From assembly GCA_029959615.1 (NCBI GenBank), contig JASCOD010000002.1:124001-188000 (forward strand): a DNA stretch of 64,000 bases. Reading direction: 5' to 3'. This DNA comes from Flavobacteriaceae bacterium PS02338. Its GTDB lineage: Bacteria; Bacteroidota; Bacteroidia; Sphingobacteriales; Sphingobacteriaceae. A model generated the notes under the pieces. That model saw only the letters and a list, made by a program, of their open reading frames with translations, searched no databases and was not told the DNA's origin. Within the stretch, counting starts at the first letter, position 1; every line of letters starts with the position of its first letter. Below, in pieces: positions 25,709 to 34,660 of the stretch. A program made the position numbers and the translations under genes.

Positions 25709-28144
25709 ATGATGAGAATTAGTAATACTATCGTATTTTCTTTAATCAACATCCTATTCTTGTTATTGCTGTCTTATTCGATTTCAGCTCAACAAACTTT
25801 ATTAGAAAAGCTTTCAGATTATAAAAAGGTAGTGGATAAGTATCCCATTGAAAAGATACATATTCATACTAATCAGCCATTTTATCTTAAAAATGACACT
25901 ATTTGGTTCAAGGTATACGTCATAAATACAAATTTAAATAGGCCTTCTAACGTATCTAATACATTATTGGTAGATTTAATAAGTCCTGATGGAAACCTAG
26001 TACAACAAGCGAAATTGAAACTGAATGTAGGTTTGGCTGACGGCTATTTAAGCCTATCGGATACGCTAAAATCCGGCACTTATTTATTGAGAACTTATAC
26101 CAACCAACTAAAGAAATATGGAAGTAAGTTTTATTATAGGAAAACTATAAATATTGTTGATAGCCTCGAAAACCTTAAACAAAGAGATGTTAAAAATTTT
26201 AATATCAGCTTTTTCCCCGAAGGAGGTGATTTAATTTATGGAATAAAATCTACGGTCGGTTTCAAAGCTGTTGGAGGAGATGGTTTTGGAATCGATGTGA
26301 ATGGAGAAATTGTAGATGATAGGGGAAAGCATATAGCTACAATCAATACAGAAAATTTAGGTATGGGAAGATTCAGTTTTGTGCCAGAGCCTAATAGAAA
26401 ATATTTAGCAAATGTAAAGTCAAGTAACAGTGGTGTGTTGACAGAAAAATTGCCCATTGCTAAACAAACTGGTTATGTGTTAGCTGTCAAAAATATTGCT
26501 GATAGTATTTCAGTAAGAATTAAAGTTAGTGCAGATGGTTTGGGTAAAGACGTTATACTGATAGCTTCTCAAGATGGTTTAATACGGTATGCATCAAAAA
26601 AGCATTTGACTAGTTCGGACAATCAACTATCTATAGATCAATCTATTTTTTATACAGGAGTAGTACAATTTACACTTTTTAATGCCGAAGCCGTACCAGT
26701 TGCCGAGCGCTTAACTTTCTGTAATCATGATGATATGCTCAGCATAACTACCGATATAAAAAATGAATATAAAAAAAGAGAAAAAGTTGCACTGTCGATA
26801 GACTTAAAGGATTTTGCTGGTGTATCTGAAGTGGGAAGTCTATCGGTTTCCGTTTATAGTGAAACAGAATATCCTTTTGATGATAATGATGAACAATCTA
26901 TATATGTTGATTTGTTACTGAATTCGGATTTAAGGGGTTATATAGAAAAACCGAATTCTTATTTTCTTAATACCGATACCATTAATGCTAGATACTTGGA
27001 TAACTTAATGCTTACCCAGGGATGGAGAAGGTTTTCTTGGAAAGAGCAATTATCCCAAAAAATGTTTAGTGCTGAAAATAGGAACATGATTACAGATCAT
27101 ATCCAAGGCAGTATTAAAATGACAAACAAAAAACCTTATGCCAATGCGGATATTATACTGTATCAGCAGGGATACTTTAAAAATATTTTGTTTTCGAAAA
27201 CAGATTCAACGGGTAGATTTTCGTTTGAAAATTTGAATTTAGTAGATAAACCCCGAATAGTTATTGCTCCAATAGATCAAAAAATAAAGAATTTAGTTAT
27301 TGAAGTAGATGGAGTAGATGATGGCTTAGATCTGGAAAAGGTTTCTCAATTAGAAAGAAAAACCATAATTGACAGTCGTATTAGGTCGATTGAAAACGTA
27401 CAGGTTAATAATTTGTATAAAAAATATTTGGGTACCACTTTGAAGCAGGTAACCATCAAAGGGAAAAGACGTGCCGATGCTGTAGAAGGTTCTGCCAATC
27501 TAAATGGTTCGGGCAAGGCCGATGCTATTGTACTGGCAAAGGATTTAGAAACGACGCATAATCTTACGACTTACTTAGTTAATAACATTACTGGGCTTAA
27601 GTTATCAGATGATATGATTTATTCTAGAGATATCCCAGAAAAGAATGTTGAGACAGATGCTAAGGCGAAGTATCCACAACCTATGCTTGTGATTTTTGAC
27701 GGTATGCCAGTAGAACAAGAAGGTTTTAAGATAAGTGAGCTCAACCCAAATGATATTGCAAGTATAGAAATATTGAAAGGAACCTCTGCCGCAATGTATG
27801 GTATTCATGGTCTATGGGGCGTAATTATTATCACTCAAAAAAGGGGCTTTAATAGTGATGACGACCCCTCAAGAAAATCTAATAAGGGAGTTTTTAATTT
27901 ATCGATCACGGGTTATCAAGTAAGGAGAGAGTATTATTCTCCTAGCTACCATGTTCAGAAACCCCAAAGTTATGATTTCCGAAAAGCTCTATATTGGAAT
28001 CCATCGGTGGTTGCAACAAAAGATAAAACAGATAAATTAAGTTTCTTTAACTCTGATTATTCGGGGCGTTTTAAAATTGTAATAGAGGGAATAAATGCAG
28101 ATGGTCAAGTAGGCAGATATGTTAACTATTATATGGTTAGATAA
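25709..28144 (+). CDS. 811-residue MG2-like / TonB-plug protein lacking a beta-barrel
   Basis: A signal peptide ends near ISAQQ. An MG2-like macroglobulin domain follows (~38-130, IHIHTNQPFYLKNDTIWFKV, GTYLLRTYT), then several beta-rich segments, one carboxypeptidase-regulatory-like stretch (~475-540, KPYANADIILYQQG) and a TonB-receptor plug domain (~610-705, MLVIFDGMPVEQEGF, IASIEILKGTSAAMYGIHGLWGVIIIT). Only about 100 residues follow the plug, so the 22-strand barrel of a transporter is absent. The family recurs in Bacteroidota as 'TonB-dependent receptor plug domain protein' of unknown function. The start may be either of two consecutive ATGs. It lies within the pectin locus but may be a separate unit. 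Confidence 0.75.
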   Translation: MMRISNTIVFSLINILFLLLLSYSISAQQTLLEKLSDYKKVVDKYPIEKIHIHTNQPFYLKNDTIWFKVYVINTNLNRPSNVSNTLLVDLISPDGNLVQQAKLKLNVGLADGYLSLSDTLKSGTYLLRTYTNQLKKYGSKFYYRKTINIVDSLENLKQRDVKNFNISFFPEGGDLIYGIKSTVGFKAVGGDGFGIDVNGEIVDDRGKHIATINTENLGMGRFSFVPEPNRKYLANVKSSNSGVLTEKLPIAKQTGYVLAVKNIADSISVRIKVSADGLGKDVILIASQDGLIRYASKKHLTSSDNQLSIDQSIFYTGVVQFTLFNAEAVPVAERLTFCNHDDMLSITTDIKNEYKKREKVALSIDLKDFAGVSEVGSLSVSVYSETEYPFDDNDEQSIYVDLLLNSDLRGYIEKPNSYFLNTDTINARYLDNLMLTQGWRRFSWKEQLSQKMFSAENRNMITDHIQGSIKMTNKKPYANADIILYQQGYFKNILFSKTDSTGRFSFENLNLVDKPRIVIAPIDQKIKNLVIEVDGVDDGLDLEKVSQLERKTIIDSRIRSIENVQVNNLYKKYLGTTLKQVTIKGKRRADAVEGSANLNGSGKADAIVLAKDLETTHNLTTYLVNNITGLKLSDDMIYSRDIPEKNVETDAKAKYPQPMLVIFDGMPVEQEGFKISELNPNDIASIEILKGTSAAMYGIHGLWGVIIITQKRGFNSDDDPSRKSNKGVFNLSITGYQVRREYYSPSYHVQKPQSYDFRKALYWNPSVVATKDKTDKLSFFNSDYSGRFKIVIEGINADGQVGRYVNYYMVR

Positions 28145-28180
28145 AGTTCTACGTTTTTAAATTTCCATTAAAATCAATCT

Positions 28181-29521
28181 TTATAAATTATCAACCTTTT
28201 GTGCCAAACTATTTTTAATGTCAGAACTTAGATTTGACAAGAAATTATAGCCTGTGCTAGCTTCAATAGCTTTCACGTTGGTACGATAATCTCGCCAATT
28301 GCTGCCAATAGAATTTATATTAGGCATAACTACGGCGATGATCCTTGTTTCACTCTTTATTCTCGTAAGGTCATTAGTGCCATTGGGTAGAATTACGATA
28401 ATTTTCCATACATGTGTAGGCACATTAATCTTACCCGAAGCTAAGGTGTAAGTTACAGTTCCTTGACTGCCAACACCACCAGACCCATAAGTGCCAGAAA
28501 TAACATAAGCTTCATTGCCTGCCTTAACTTGCGTTCTTGTATATTCTTCCAGTTGTGCCCATGCACCCTGATTATTTCTAGGGGCCTGAGGTATCATGTT
28601 AGTCATTAAAAATGTAGCTGAATTAGCTTCTACGGTAGAAGTTCTGTCGGCTGACGGACACATATGGCCTCTATCAAAACCAGAACCAGAATAACTACTA
28701 CTCTGTACCGCAAACCAACCGTTAGGTAAAGTAGTGTTCGCTCTAAAATCATCTTGTCTTTTTGCGGCACCAAAATCAGCTTCCTCTATATGCCAACTAA
28801 CCCAATTCGGTATACCTTTACTGCTACTATAAGAACTTATAAAGTAAGGTTGTTCTAGTAGATAATTTTCGGCATTAACAATGTCATAAGTTGCGTTACT
28901 AGGGTTTCCTAATAAAATGTGATTAACTGTATTGTCGTTAGATTGGTTTTGAGAGCCAAGTTTAGCACCAACCACTACAAAGTCATCAATATTTATCCTA
29001 GTTGAATTCCCATCAACCTTTAAGATTTTAAACCTAACCTGTCCGGTAATATTAACGGCCAAACTTAGTTTATTTAGCGTGTTATTATTAACTGAAATAG
29101 TATCGCTTAGTGCTATCCAGGTCGTATCCGTAGTTAAAGAATACTGTATTTGAAATTTGCTGTCAGCGTCGTTGGTGTATTTTGCATAATTAATGCTAAC
29201 TGTTTTAACTGTGCTGGCGGTGGTAAAGTTGGTGTAGAGGTAGCCATTATTGCGTATACGCGCTGCGTTGGCCCCATTTTTATTGTCTCCGGTGAGATTG
29301 CCAATTAACGCATCATTAAAAATCCAGCTGCCGGAGTTTAGATTAATTGTAGCCTCTGAATAGGCTGCTTTTGTGCCTTTTTCAAATGTCTCTTCAATTA
29401 ATACAGTACGAGTGTTTTTATCAGCATCAATTATCGGATCATCAGCCTTTTTACAAGCTGCGCCAGAAACATTAAACAAAACTGCAAGCGCTACGTAACT
29501 AAAAATATTAAATTTCAACAT
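28181..29521 (-). CDS. DNA/RNA non-specific endonuclease, exported lipoprotein-type
   Basis: The His-Me (beta-beta-alpha metal) finger nuclease core is clear in the C-terminal half: FDRGHMCPSADRT (nt ~28645-28682) with the catalytic His, TNMIPQAPRNN with the metal-binding Asn, and YVISGTYG. The first ~200 residues form a beta-sandwich-like region. The N-terminus is hydrophobic and ends at GAAC, a weak lipobox. The ATG at 29521 is preferred; another lies nine bases upstream. The enzyme should degrade extracellular nucleic acid. It lies antisense between two halves of the pectin locus, so it is probably an independent gene. Confidence 0.9.
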   Translation of the reverse strand: MLKFNIFSYVALAVLFNVSGAACKKADDPIIDADKNTRTVLIEETFEKGTKAAYSEATINLNSGSWIFNDALIGNLTGDNKNGANAARIRNNGYLYTNFTTASTVKTVSINYAKYTNDADSKFQIQYSLTTDTTWIALSDTISVNNNTLNKLSLAVNITGQVRFKILKVDGNSTRINIDDFVVVGAKLGSQNQSNDNTVNHILLGNPSNATYDIVNAENYLLEQPYFISSYSSSKGIPNWVSWHIEEADFGAAKRQDDFRANTTLPNGWFAVQSSSYSGSGFDRGHMCPSADRTSTVEANSATFLMTNMIPQAPRNNQGAWAQLEEYTRTQVKAGNEAYVISGTYGSGGVGSQGTVTYTLASGKINVPTHVWKIIVILPNGTNDLTRIKSETRIIAVVMPNINSIGSNWRDYRTNVKAIEASTGYNFLSNLSSDIKNSLAQKVDNL

Positions 29522-29836
29522 TAAAGCCATCAGTTAACAATTAATTAAAATGGAGAACAAACGTACTCAAAAAAGTTGTAATGTAAATCTGTATTTACTC
29601 TTTCAAAAGAACAGGTTGATATACGGCCTGTAACTTATTGTTTACAACCATCAATTTGGGAACGATTGCATAGTTATTTTAGGGGATTTAGTTCATTTAG
29701 TGCCTTAAACTATGTAGACTTGTTAGAGAAACGTGTTACGAATTGTGAGTTTTTGGTTGCGAGATTAATGTTTTAAAATCCCCGTAACTCGCAACAGCTA
29801 ACCCTTAACACATAAAAACCATTTATAAATACACAC
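29522..29836. other. Intergenic control region between nuclease and GH28 genes
   Basis: These 315 AT-rich bases without a gene separate the divergent nuclease and GH28 genes. They contain the LacI-type operator candidate at 29658-29672 and should hold promoters for both directions. No terminator or RNA gene is seen. Confidence 0.6.
29655..29672. promoter_or_regulatory. Candidate LacI-type operator upstream of GH28 gene
   Basis: GGGAACGATTGCATA at 29658-29672 is identical over 15 bases to the site upstream of susC at 12972-12986. TTTG at 29655-29658 abuts it and could be a -33 element. The matching dyad half is weaker here than at susC. It lies 164 bases before the GH28 start. Confidence 0.55.
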
Positions 29837-31516
29837 ATGAACATGAAGAAAATTGTTGCTTCAATCTTTGCACTTGCAATTGCTGCCCCAATGATTTCGC
29901 AGGCTCAGAAAAGCACTAAGAAAGCTTACTCTTTTGATAATTTACCTGTAGTGGCTCAAACTTCCTTTAAAAAGGATACTTTCAATATTGTAAACTATGG
30001 CGCTAAAAGCGATGGTGTAACTTTAATTACTAAAAGTATTAACGATGCCATAGTTGCCTGTAATAAGAAAGGTGGTGGTGTAGTTTTGGTTCCAAAAGGT
30101 TTATGGATTTCGGGACCAGTTGAGTTAAAAAGCAACGTGAATTTACACCTACAAGCTAATGCGATTTTGCAGTTTACAAGAGATTTTAGTCAATATAACT
30201 TAGTGCAAAGTAACTGGGAAGGTTTACCTCAAATGCGTAACCAATCGCCATTGTGGGCAGTTAACCAAACTAATATTGCGGTTACAGGCTCAGGAATTGT
30301 AGATGGTGGTGGCGATGCTTGGCGTATGGTGAAGAAAAGTAAATTAACCGAAAGTCAGTGGAAGAATTTAGTGGCTTCTGGTGGTGTGTTAACTGAAGAT
30401 AAAAAAACTTGGTATCCTTCTCAAGGAGCATTGGAAGGTTCTAAAATAAAAGGTAACCCAGGAGAGATTAGAGCAGATAAGACCTCTGACTACTATAATG
30501 GGATCAAAGATTTCTTTCGCCCGAATTTATTGGTGTTCACTTCATGCAAGAAAGTATTGTTAGAAGGTGTTACTTTCCAGAATTCGGCGGCTTGGAACAT
30601 TCATCCACTAATGTGTGAAGATGTGACCATTAGAAACGTTTATGCTAAAAATCCTTGGTATGCACAAAATGGAGATGGTTTGGATATTGAATCTTGCAAG
30701 AACGTATTGGTAGAGAATAGTACTTTCGATGTGGGTGATGATGGGATCTGTATCAAATCTGGACGTGATGCCTGGGGCAGAAAACGTGCCATGCCAACCG
30801 AGAACGTAATTATCCGAAATAGCACAGTGTATCATGCTCACGGTGGTTTCGTAATTGGTAGCGAAATGAGTGGTGGTGCTAAAAATATCTTCGTTTCCGA
30901 CTGTACTTTCATCGGTACGGATATCGGCTTGCGTTTTAAAACCACAAGAGGTAGAGGTGGTGTGGTAGAGAATATCCATATCAAAAATATCAACATGATG
31001 GAAGTTCCTGGAGAGGCTATTTTGTTTGATATGTACTACGCTGCAGTTGATCCGATTGCTTTGTTAGGTGATAACCGTGAAGTTCCAAAAGTAGAATTGT
31101 TGCCTGTTACCGAGGAAACACCTGTTTTCAAAGATTTCTTTATCGATAATGTAGTTTGTGATGGTGCTGAAAAAGCGATTTTCGTTCGTGGTTTGCCAGA
31201 AATGAGTATTGCAAATATCAACCTGAATAACATCAACATTAAATCTAAAAAGGGAATTGATATTCAGGAAGGTAAAAATATCAACTTAACTAATGTGAAG
31301 TTGACTATTGAACATGGTAATCCGTTAATCAACATTCAAAATGGAAATAATGTTAACTTGAAAAACATTACTTACAACAGTGCCGATTTATTGTTCAAAA
31401 TTTCTGGCGATAGAAACGGCAATATCAGAACTTCTGGTTTAGACGTTTCTAAAGCACAAAAGCAGGCTGAGTTTTTAGCTGGGGCACAAGAAAAATCATT
31501 GCAAATAAATAAATAA
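29837..31516 (+). CDS. Glycoside hydrolase family 28 polygalacturonase
   Basis: This 559-residue exported enzyme (signal ending ISQAQK) has the GH28 parallel beta-helix with all four family motifs: NGDGLD (~277), GDDGICIKSGRD (~300), HAHGGFVIGSE (~333) and RFKTTRGRGG (~365), which give the catalytic Asp triad, His and Arg/Lys. The start region has the pectate-lyase-3-like strand FNIVNYGAKSDGVTLITKSINDAI. Family members hydrolyse alpha-1,4-galacturonan; the long insertions and context suggest an exo- or oligogalacturonide-acting enzyme. It opens the second enzyme group and carries the shared operator upstream. The start may be ATG 29837 or 29843. Confidence 0.94.
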   Translation: MNMKKIVASIFALAIAAPMISQAQKSTKKAYSFDNLPVVAQTSFKKDTFNIVNYGAKSDGVTLITKSINDAIVACNKKGGGVVLVPKGLWISGPVELKSNVNLHLQANAILQFTRDFSQYNLVQSNWEGLPQMRNQSPLWAVNQTNIAVTGSGIVDGGGDAWRMVKKSKLTESQWKNLVASGGVLTEDKKTWYPSQGALEGSKIKGNPGEIRADKTSDYYNGIKDFFRPNLLVFTSCKKVLLEGVTFQNSAAWNIHPLMCEDVTIRNVYAKNPWYAQNGDGLDIESCKNVLVENSTFDVGDDGICIKSGRDAWGRKRAMPTENVIIRNSTVYHAHGGFVIGSEMSGGAKNIFVSDCTFIGTDIGLRFKTTRGRGGVVENIHIKNINMMEVPGEAILFDMYYAAVDPIALLGDNREVPKVELLPVTEETPVFKDFFIDNVVCDGAEKAIFVRGLPEMSIANINLNNINIKSKKGIDIQEGKNINLTNVKLTIEHGNPLINIQNGNNVNLKNITYNSADLLFKISGDRNGNIRTSGLDVSKAQKQAEFLAGAQEKSLQINK

Positions 31517-31537
31517 GAACCATTTCGTCATTAGTAC

Positions 31538-33472
31538 ATGAATAAGATTTTTAAATACAGCGTTGTAACGGTCTCATCGTGGGTTTTGTCTTTCAATGCA
31601 GTAGCGCAAGTTGAACCTTTGTCAAAACAGATGGCCGCTACGGTAATGGAGATTTGGAAAGACTCATTAAATCTGGATCCAGCTAATCCAAAACGTGTGA
31701 AATGGGCCTATGACCAAGGTGTGATTTTGGAAGGCATTGACGGTTTGTGGAAGCGCACAGGTGATGGTGAGTATTTTAAGTATATGCAAAAAAGCATGGA
31801 TTTCTTCGTGACTAAAGATGGAGATATTCAACGCTACAAACAGAGTGATTACAATATTGACAACGTTAAAAATGGCCGTTCTTTACTGGCTTTGTACAAG
31901 GTAACGGGCAATAAAAAATACCTCAAAGCCGCTACCATTCTATGGAACCAACTGAAAGAACATCCACGTACTAAAGAAGGTGGCTTTTGGCACAAGAAAA
32001 TCTATCCTTGGCAAATGTGGCTAGACGGTTTGTACATGGGACAACCTTTCTACGCAGAATACGCCGCTTTAATAAAAGACGAGAAAGCTTTTGATGATAT
32101 CGCCAACCAGTTTGTTTGGATGGAGAAAAACTCCAGAGATGCAAAGACTGGTTTGTTGTACCACGGTTGGGACGAATCTAAGGCAGAAGCATGGGCCGAT
32201 AAAACCACTGGAAGATCTCCTAATTTCTGGGGCAGGGCTATGGGATGGTACGGTATGGCAATGGTTGATGTATTGGAGAATTTCCCTACAAACCATCCTC
32301 GTAGAAAAGAAATTATTGCCATCTTAAATCGTTTTGCGGTTGCAGTACAAAAAGTACAAGACCCCAAAACAGGTTTATGGTACGACGTGTTAGATAAGCC
32401 AACTGGAAAAGGTAATTATTTAGAAGCGTCCGCTTCGAGCATGTTTGTGTACACTTTTGCTAAGGCAGTAAGAAATGGCTGGCTACCAGCATCGTATTTT
32501 GCAGTAGCAGATAAAGCCTATAAAGGCATACAAAAAGAATTTGTACAGCAAGATGCACCCGGTAAAATTAGCTTGAAAGGTACGGTTGCGGTATCTGGTT
32601 TGGGCGGTAAGCCTTATCGCGATGGTAGTTACGAGTATTACATTAGCGAACGAGTAATCACCAATGACCCTAAAGGTGTAGGTGCATTTTTATTAGCACT
32701 CAACGAAATGGAGATTGCAGCAATGCCAAAACCTGGTAAAGGAAAAACGGTTGTATTAGATTCTTACTTCAATAACGAAGTGAAGAAGGACCAAAGCAAT
32801 AACGATCTATCTTGGCACTATAAATGGGATGAACGTCCGAATGGTGGTTTTTCATTCTGGGGAGATCAGTTCCAAAATTCAGGTTTTAAAACGAGTACTT
32901 TATATTATGCGCCAACAGCTGCAAACCTGAAAAATGCTTCAGTATATATCATCGTAGATCCAGATTTCGAGAAAGAAAATCCCAATCCGAAATTTGTTTC
33001 TGCTGCAGATGTTAAACAGGTTTCTGACTGGGTAAAAGCAGGTGGAGTATTGGTTTTGATGGGTAATGATGCGCCAAATGCGGAGCTAACTAACTTCAAT
33101 AAATTAGCTAATGTTTTCGGAGTTCATTTTAATGGCGATAGCAAAGGAACAGTGCCTGTAGCTACTAATTTTGAAACAGCTAAAGTGGTAGTGCCAGCTG
33201 GTAATGAGATTTTCCAACCGAAAGACTTGTTCATCAAAGAGTATAGTAGTTTAAAGTTGTCTGGTGCTGCTAAGTCTATCTTAAAAGATAAAGAAGGCGA
33301 TAATGTCATGTCAGTTACTAAATATGGTAAAGGAACCGTTTTCGTAATTGGCGATCCGTGGTTATACAACGAGTACGTAGACGGAAGAAAAATTCCTGCT
33401 AATTACCAAAATTATCAAGCAGGGCAGGAATTGGTGAACTGGCTAGCAAAGCAAGCAGCGACGAAAAAGTAA
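31538..33472 (+). CDS. GH105 unsaturated rhamnogalacturonyl hydrolase fused to DUF4350-like domain
   Basis: Residues ~30-395 are a GH105/GH88 alpha6/alpha6 barrel of the YteR type (QGVILEGIDGLWKRTGD, YPWQMWLDGLYMGQPF with likely catalytic Asp163, NFWGRAMGWYGMAMVDV). They remove the unsaturated uronic residue left by PL1/PL10. Residues ~400-640 form a class-I glutamine-amidotransferase-like/DUF4350-type domain (VVLDSYFNNE, YIIVDPDFEKENP, WVKAGGVLVLMGNDAP, GKGTVFVIGDPW), possibly a substrate-binding or structural module. The typical single-domain family length is ~370-400 residues, so this is a fusion. A signal peptide is likely (NAVAQVE). Confidence 0.92.
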   Translation: MNKIFKYSVVTVSSWVLSFNAVAQVEPLSKQMAATVMEIWKDSLNLDPANPKRVKWAYDQGVILEGIDGLWKRTGDGEYFKYMQKSMDFFVTKDGDIQRYKQSDYNIDNVKNGRSLLALYKVTGNKKYLKAATILWNQLKEHPRTKEGGFWHKKIYPWQMWLDGLYMGQPFYAEYAALIKDEKAFDDIANQFVWMEKNSRDAKTGLLYHGWDESKAEAWADKTTGRSPNFWGRAMGWYGMAMVDVLENFPTNHPRRKEIIAILNRFAVAVQKVQDPKTGLWYDVLDKPTGKGNYLEASASSMFVYTFAKAVRNGWLPASYFAVADKAYKGIQKEFVQQDAPGKISLKGTVAVSGLGGKPYRDGSYEYYISERVITNDPKGVGAFLLALNEMEIAAMPKPGKGKTVVLDSYFNNEVKKDQSNNDLSWHYKWDERPNGGFSFWGDQFQNSGFKTSTLYYAPTAANLKNASVYIIVDPDFEKENPNPKFVSAADVKQVSDWVKAGGVLVLMGNDAPNAELTNFNKLANVFGVHFNGDSKGTVPVATNFETAKVVVPAGNEIFQPKDLFIKEYSSLKLSGAAKSILKDKEGDNVMSVTKYGKGTVFVIGDPWLYNEYVDGRKIPANYQNYQAGQELVNWLAKQAATKK

Positions 33473-33479
33473 ATTATTA

Positions 33480-33541
33480 GCCACAGATACACAGGTTGAA
33501 TAGAGGATTAATCTTTTTAAAGATATCTGTGCATCTGTGGC
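33480..33541. repeat. Inverted-repeat element between GH105 and PL10 genes
   Basis: GCCACAGATACACAG (33480-33494) and CTGTGCATCTGTGGC (33527-33541) are inverted copies with one mismatch. An inner stem is formed by ATCTTTTTAAAGAT. Similar CCACAGAT.CACAG sequences are familiar from many Bacteroidota intergenic regions. It has no T-run and so is a repeat or mRNA hairpin rather than a terminator. Confidence 0.75.
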
Positions 33542-33556
33542 AAAAGCAAAAATCAA

Positions 33557-34591
33557 ATGAAAAATATCATTATCATATTTATTACTTGCATTTGTTTAAG
33601 TAGTTGTGCAACCGCTCAAAATGTTGCTAAAACTGAAGTTAAAACCGATAGCGTTGCAGAAAAGATGCTAATATATCAGTTGAGCAATGGTGGCTGGCCT
33701 AAGCAACTGCATGATAAAAGTGTGGTGAAATACGAATACCCATTAACCGAAGTTTTGCTAGAGAAAATCAAGGCAACTTCGTATATGCATGCTACTATCG
33801 ATAATGCAGCTACTTCAAGAGAAATCAATGCATTAGTACTAGCCTACAAAAACACGGGTAATCAATCATACTTAAAAGCAGCAGAAAAAGGAATAGATTA
33901 TTTGTTGAAAGCCCAGTATGCAAATGGTGGTTGGCCACAATATTATCCTGATAAAAGTAGCTACAGAGCAGAAATCACATATAACGATAATGCGATGATC
34001 AACGCATTGACCATCATGTTAAACATAGCTTATAAAACTAATGGTTTTGATGTGGTTGATGTAAAGTATATTCCAAAAGCGGAAGAAGCGGTAAAGCGTG
34101 GTATTGATTGCATCTTGAAAACGCAATTTATACAAAATGGAAAATTGACGATTTGGGCCGCACAATATAATGAAAACACTTTAGTTCCGGCCAAGGCGAG
34201 GGCTTTTGAACCTGCATCTTTAAGTACGGGAGAATCAGTAGGCGTGGTAAGGTTTTTAATGAAGTTGAAAAGTCCTTCCGACAAAGTTAAAAATGCTATT
34301 AAAAATGCGATGGAGTGGTTTGAAGGAACAAAGATTGTTGGCGTTAAATATGATAAAATAGCAGAAAAAGACAAAGGTTTAGTTAAAGATCCTGAAGCTG
34401 TAAGTTGGGCACGTTTCTACGATTTACAAACTAATAAACCCATTTTCGGCGATCGTGATAATACTATAAAAGATCGGATTGAAGACATAAGTCAAGAACG
34501 TAGATTTGGTTACGCTTGGTATGGAACTTTTGCTCAGAATTTATTGGCTAAGGAATATCCAAAGTGGTTAAAAGCTAATGATATTGAATAG
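33557..34591 (+). CDS. Pectate lyase family PL10
   Basis: This 344-residue exported or lipoprotein enzyme (SSCATAQN at ~15-22) has the PL10 alpha/alpha-toroid: YQLSNGGWPKQL, ATIDNAATSREINALVLAYKNTG, YANGGWPQYYPD, TYNDNAMINAL, QNGKLTIWAAQYNENTLVPAKARAFEPASLS and WARFYDLQTNKPIFGDRD, ending with RFGYAWYG. It cleaves polygalacturonate by Ca-dependent beta-elimination. It lies 84 bases after the GH105 gene, separated by the inverted repeat, and feeds that enzyme with unsaturated ends. The length is normal for the catalytic domain. Confidence 0.94.
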   Translation: MKNIIIIFITCICLSSCATAQNVAKTEVKTDSVAEKMLIYQLSNGGWPKQLHDKSVVKYEYPLTEVLLEKIKATSYMHATIDNAATSREINALVLAYKNTGNQSYLKAAEKGIDYLLKAQYANGGWPQYYPDKSSYRAEITYNDNAMINALTIMLNIAYKTNGFDVVDVKYIPKAEEAVKRGIDCILKTQFIQNGKLTIWAAQYNENTLVPAKARAFEPASLSTGESVGVVRFLMKLKSPSDKVKNAIKNAMEWFEGTKIVGVKYDKIAEKDKGLVKDPEAVSWARFYDLQTNKPIFGDRDNTIKDRIEDISQERRFGYAWYGTFAQNLLAKEYPKWLKANDIE

Positions 34592-34627
34592 TTAGTCATT
34601 ATGAATTGAAAAGAGACTTTTAAACTC

Positions 34628-34654
34628 CTGTCATTCCGACGATAGGAGGAATCT
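34628..34654. repeat. Short GTCAT...ATCT hairpin repeat
   Basis: CTGTCATTCCGACGATAGGAGGAATCT contains the arms ATTCC/GGAAT. The scaffold is shared with 57254 and 57434, and it lies seven bases before the hydrolase start. Confidence 0.55.
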
Positions 34655-34660
34655 AACAAT

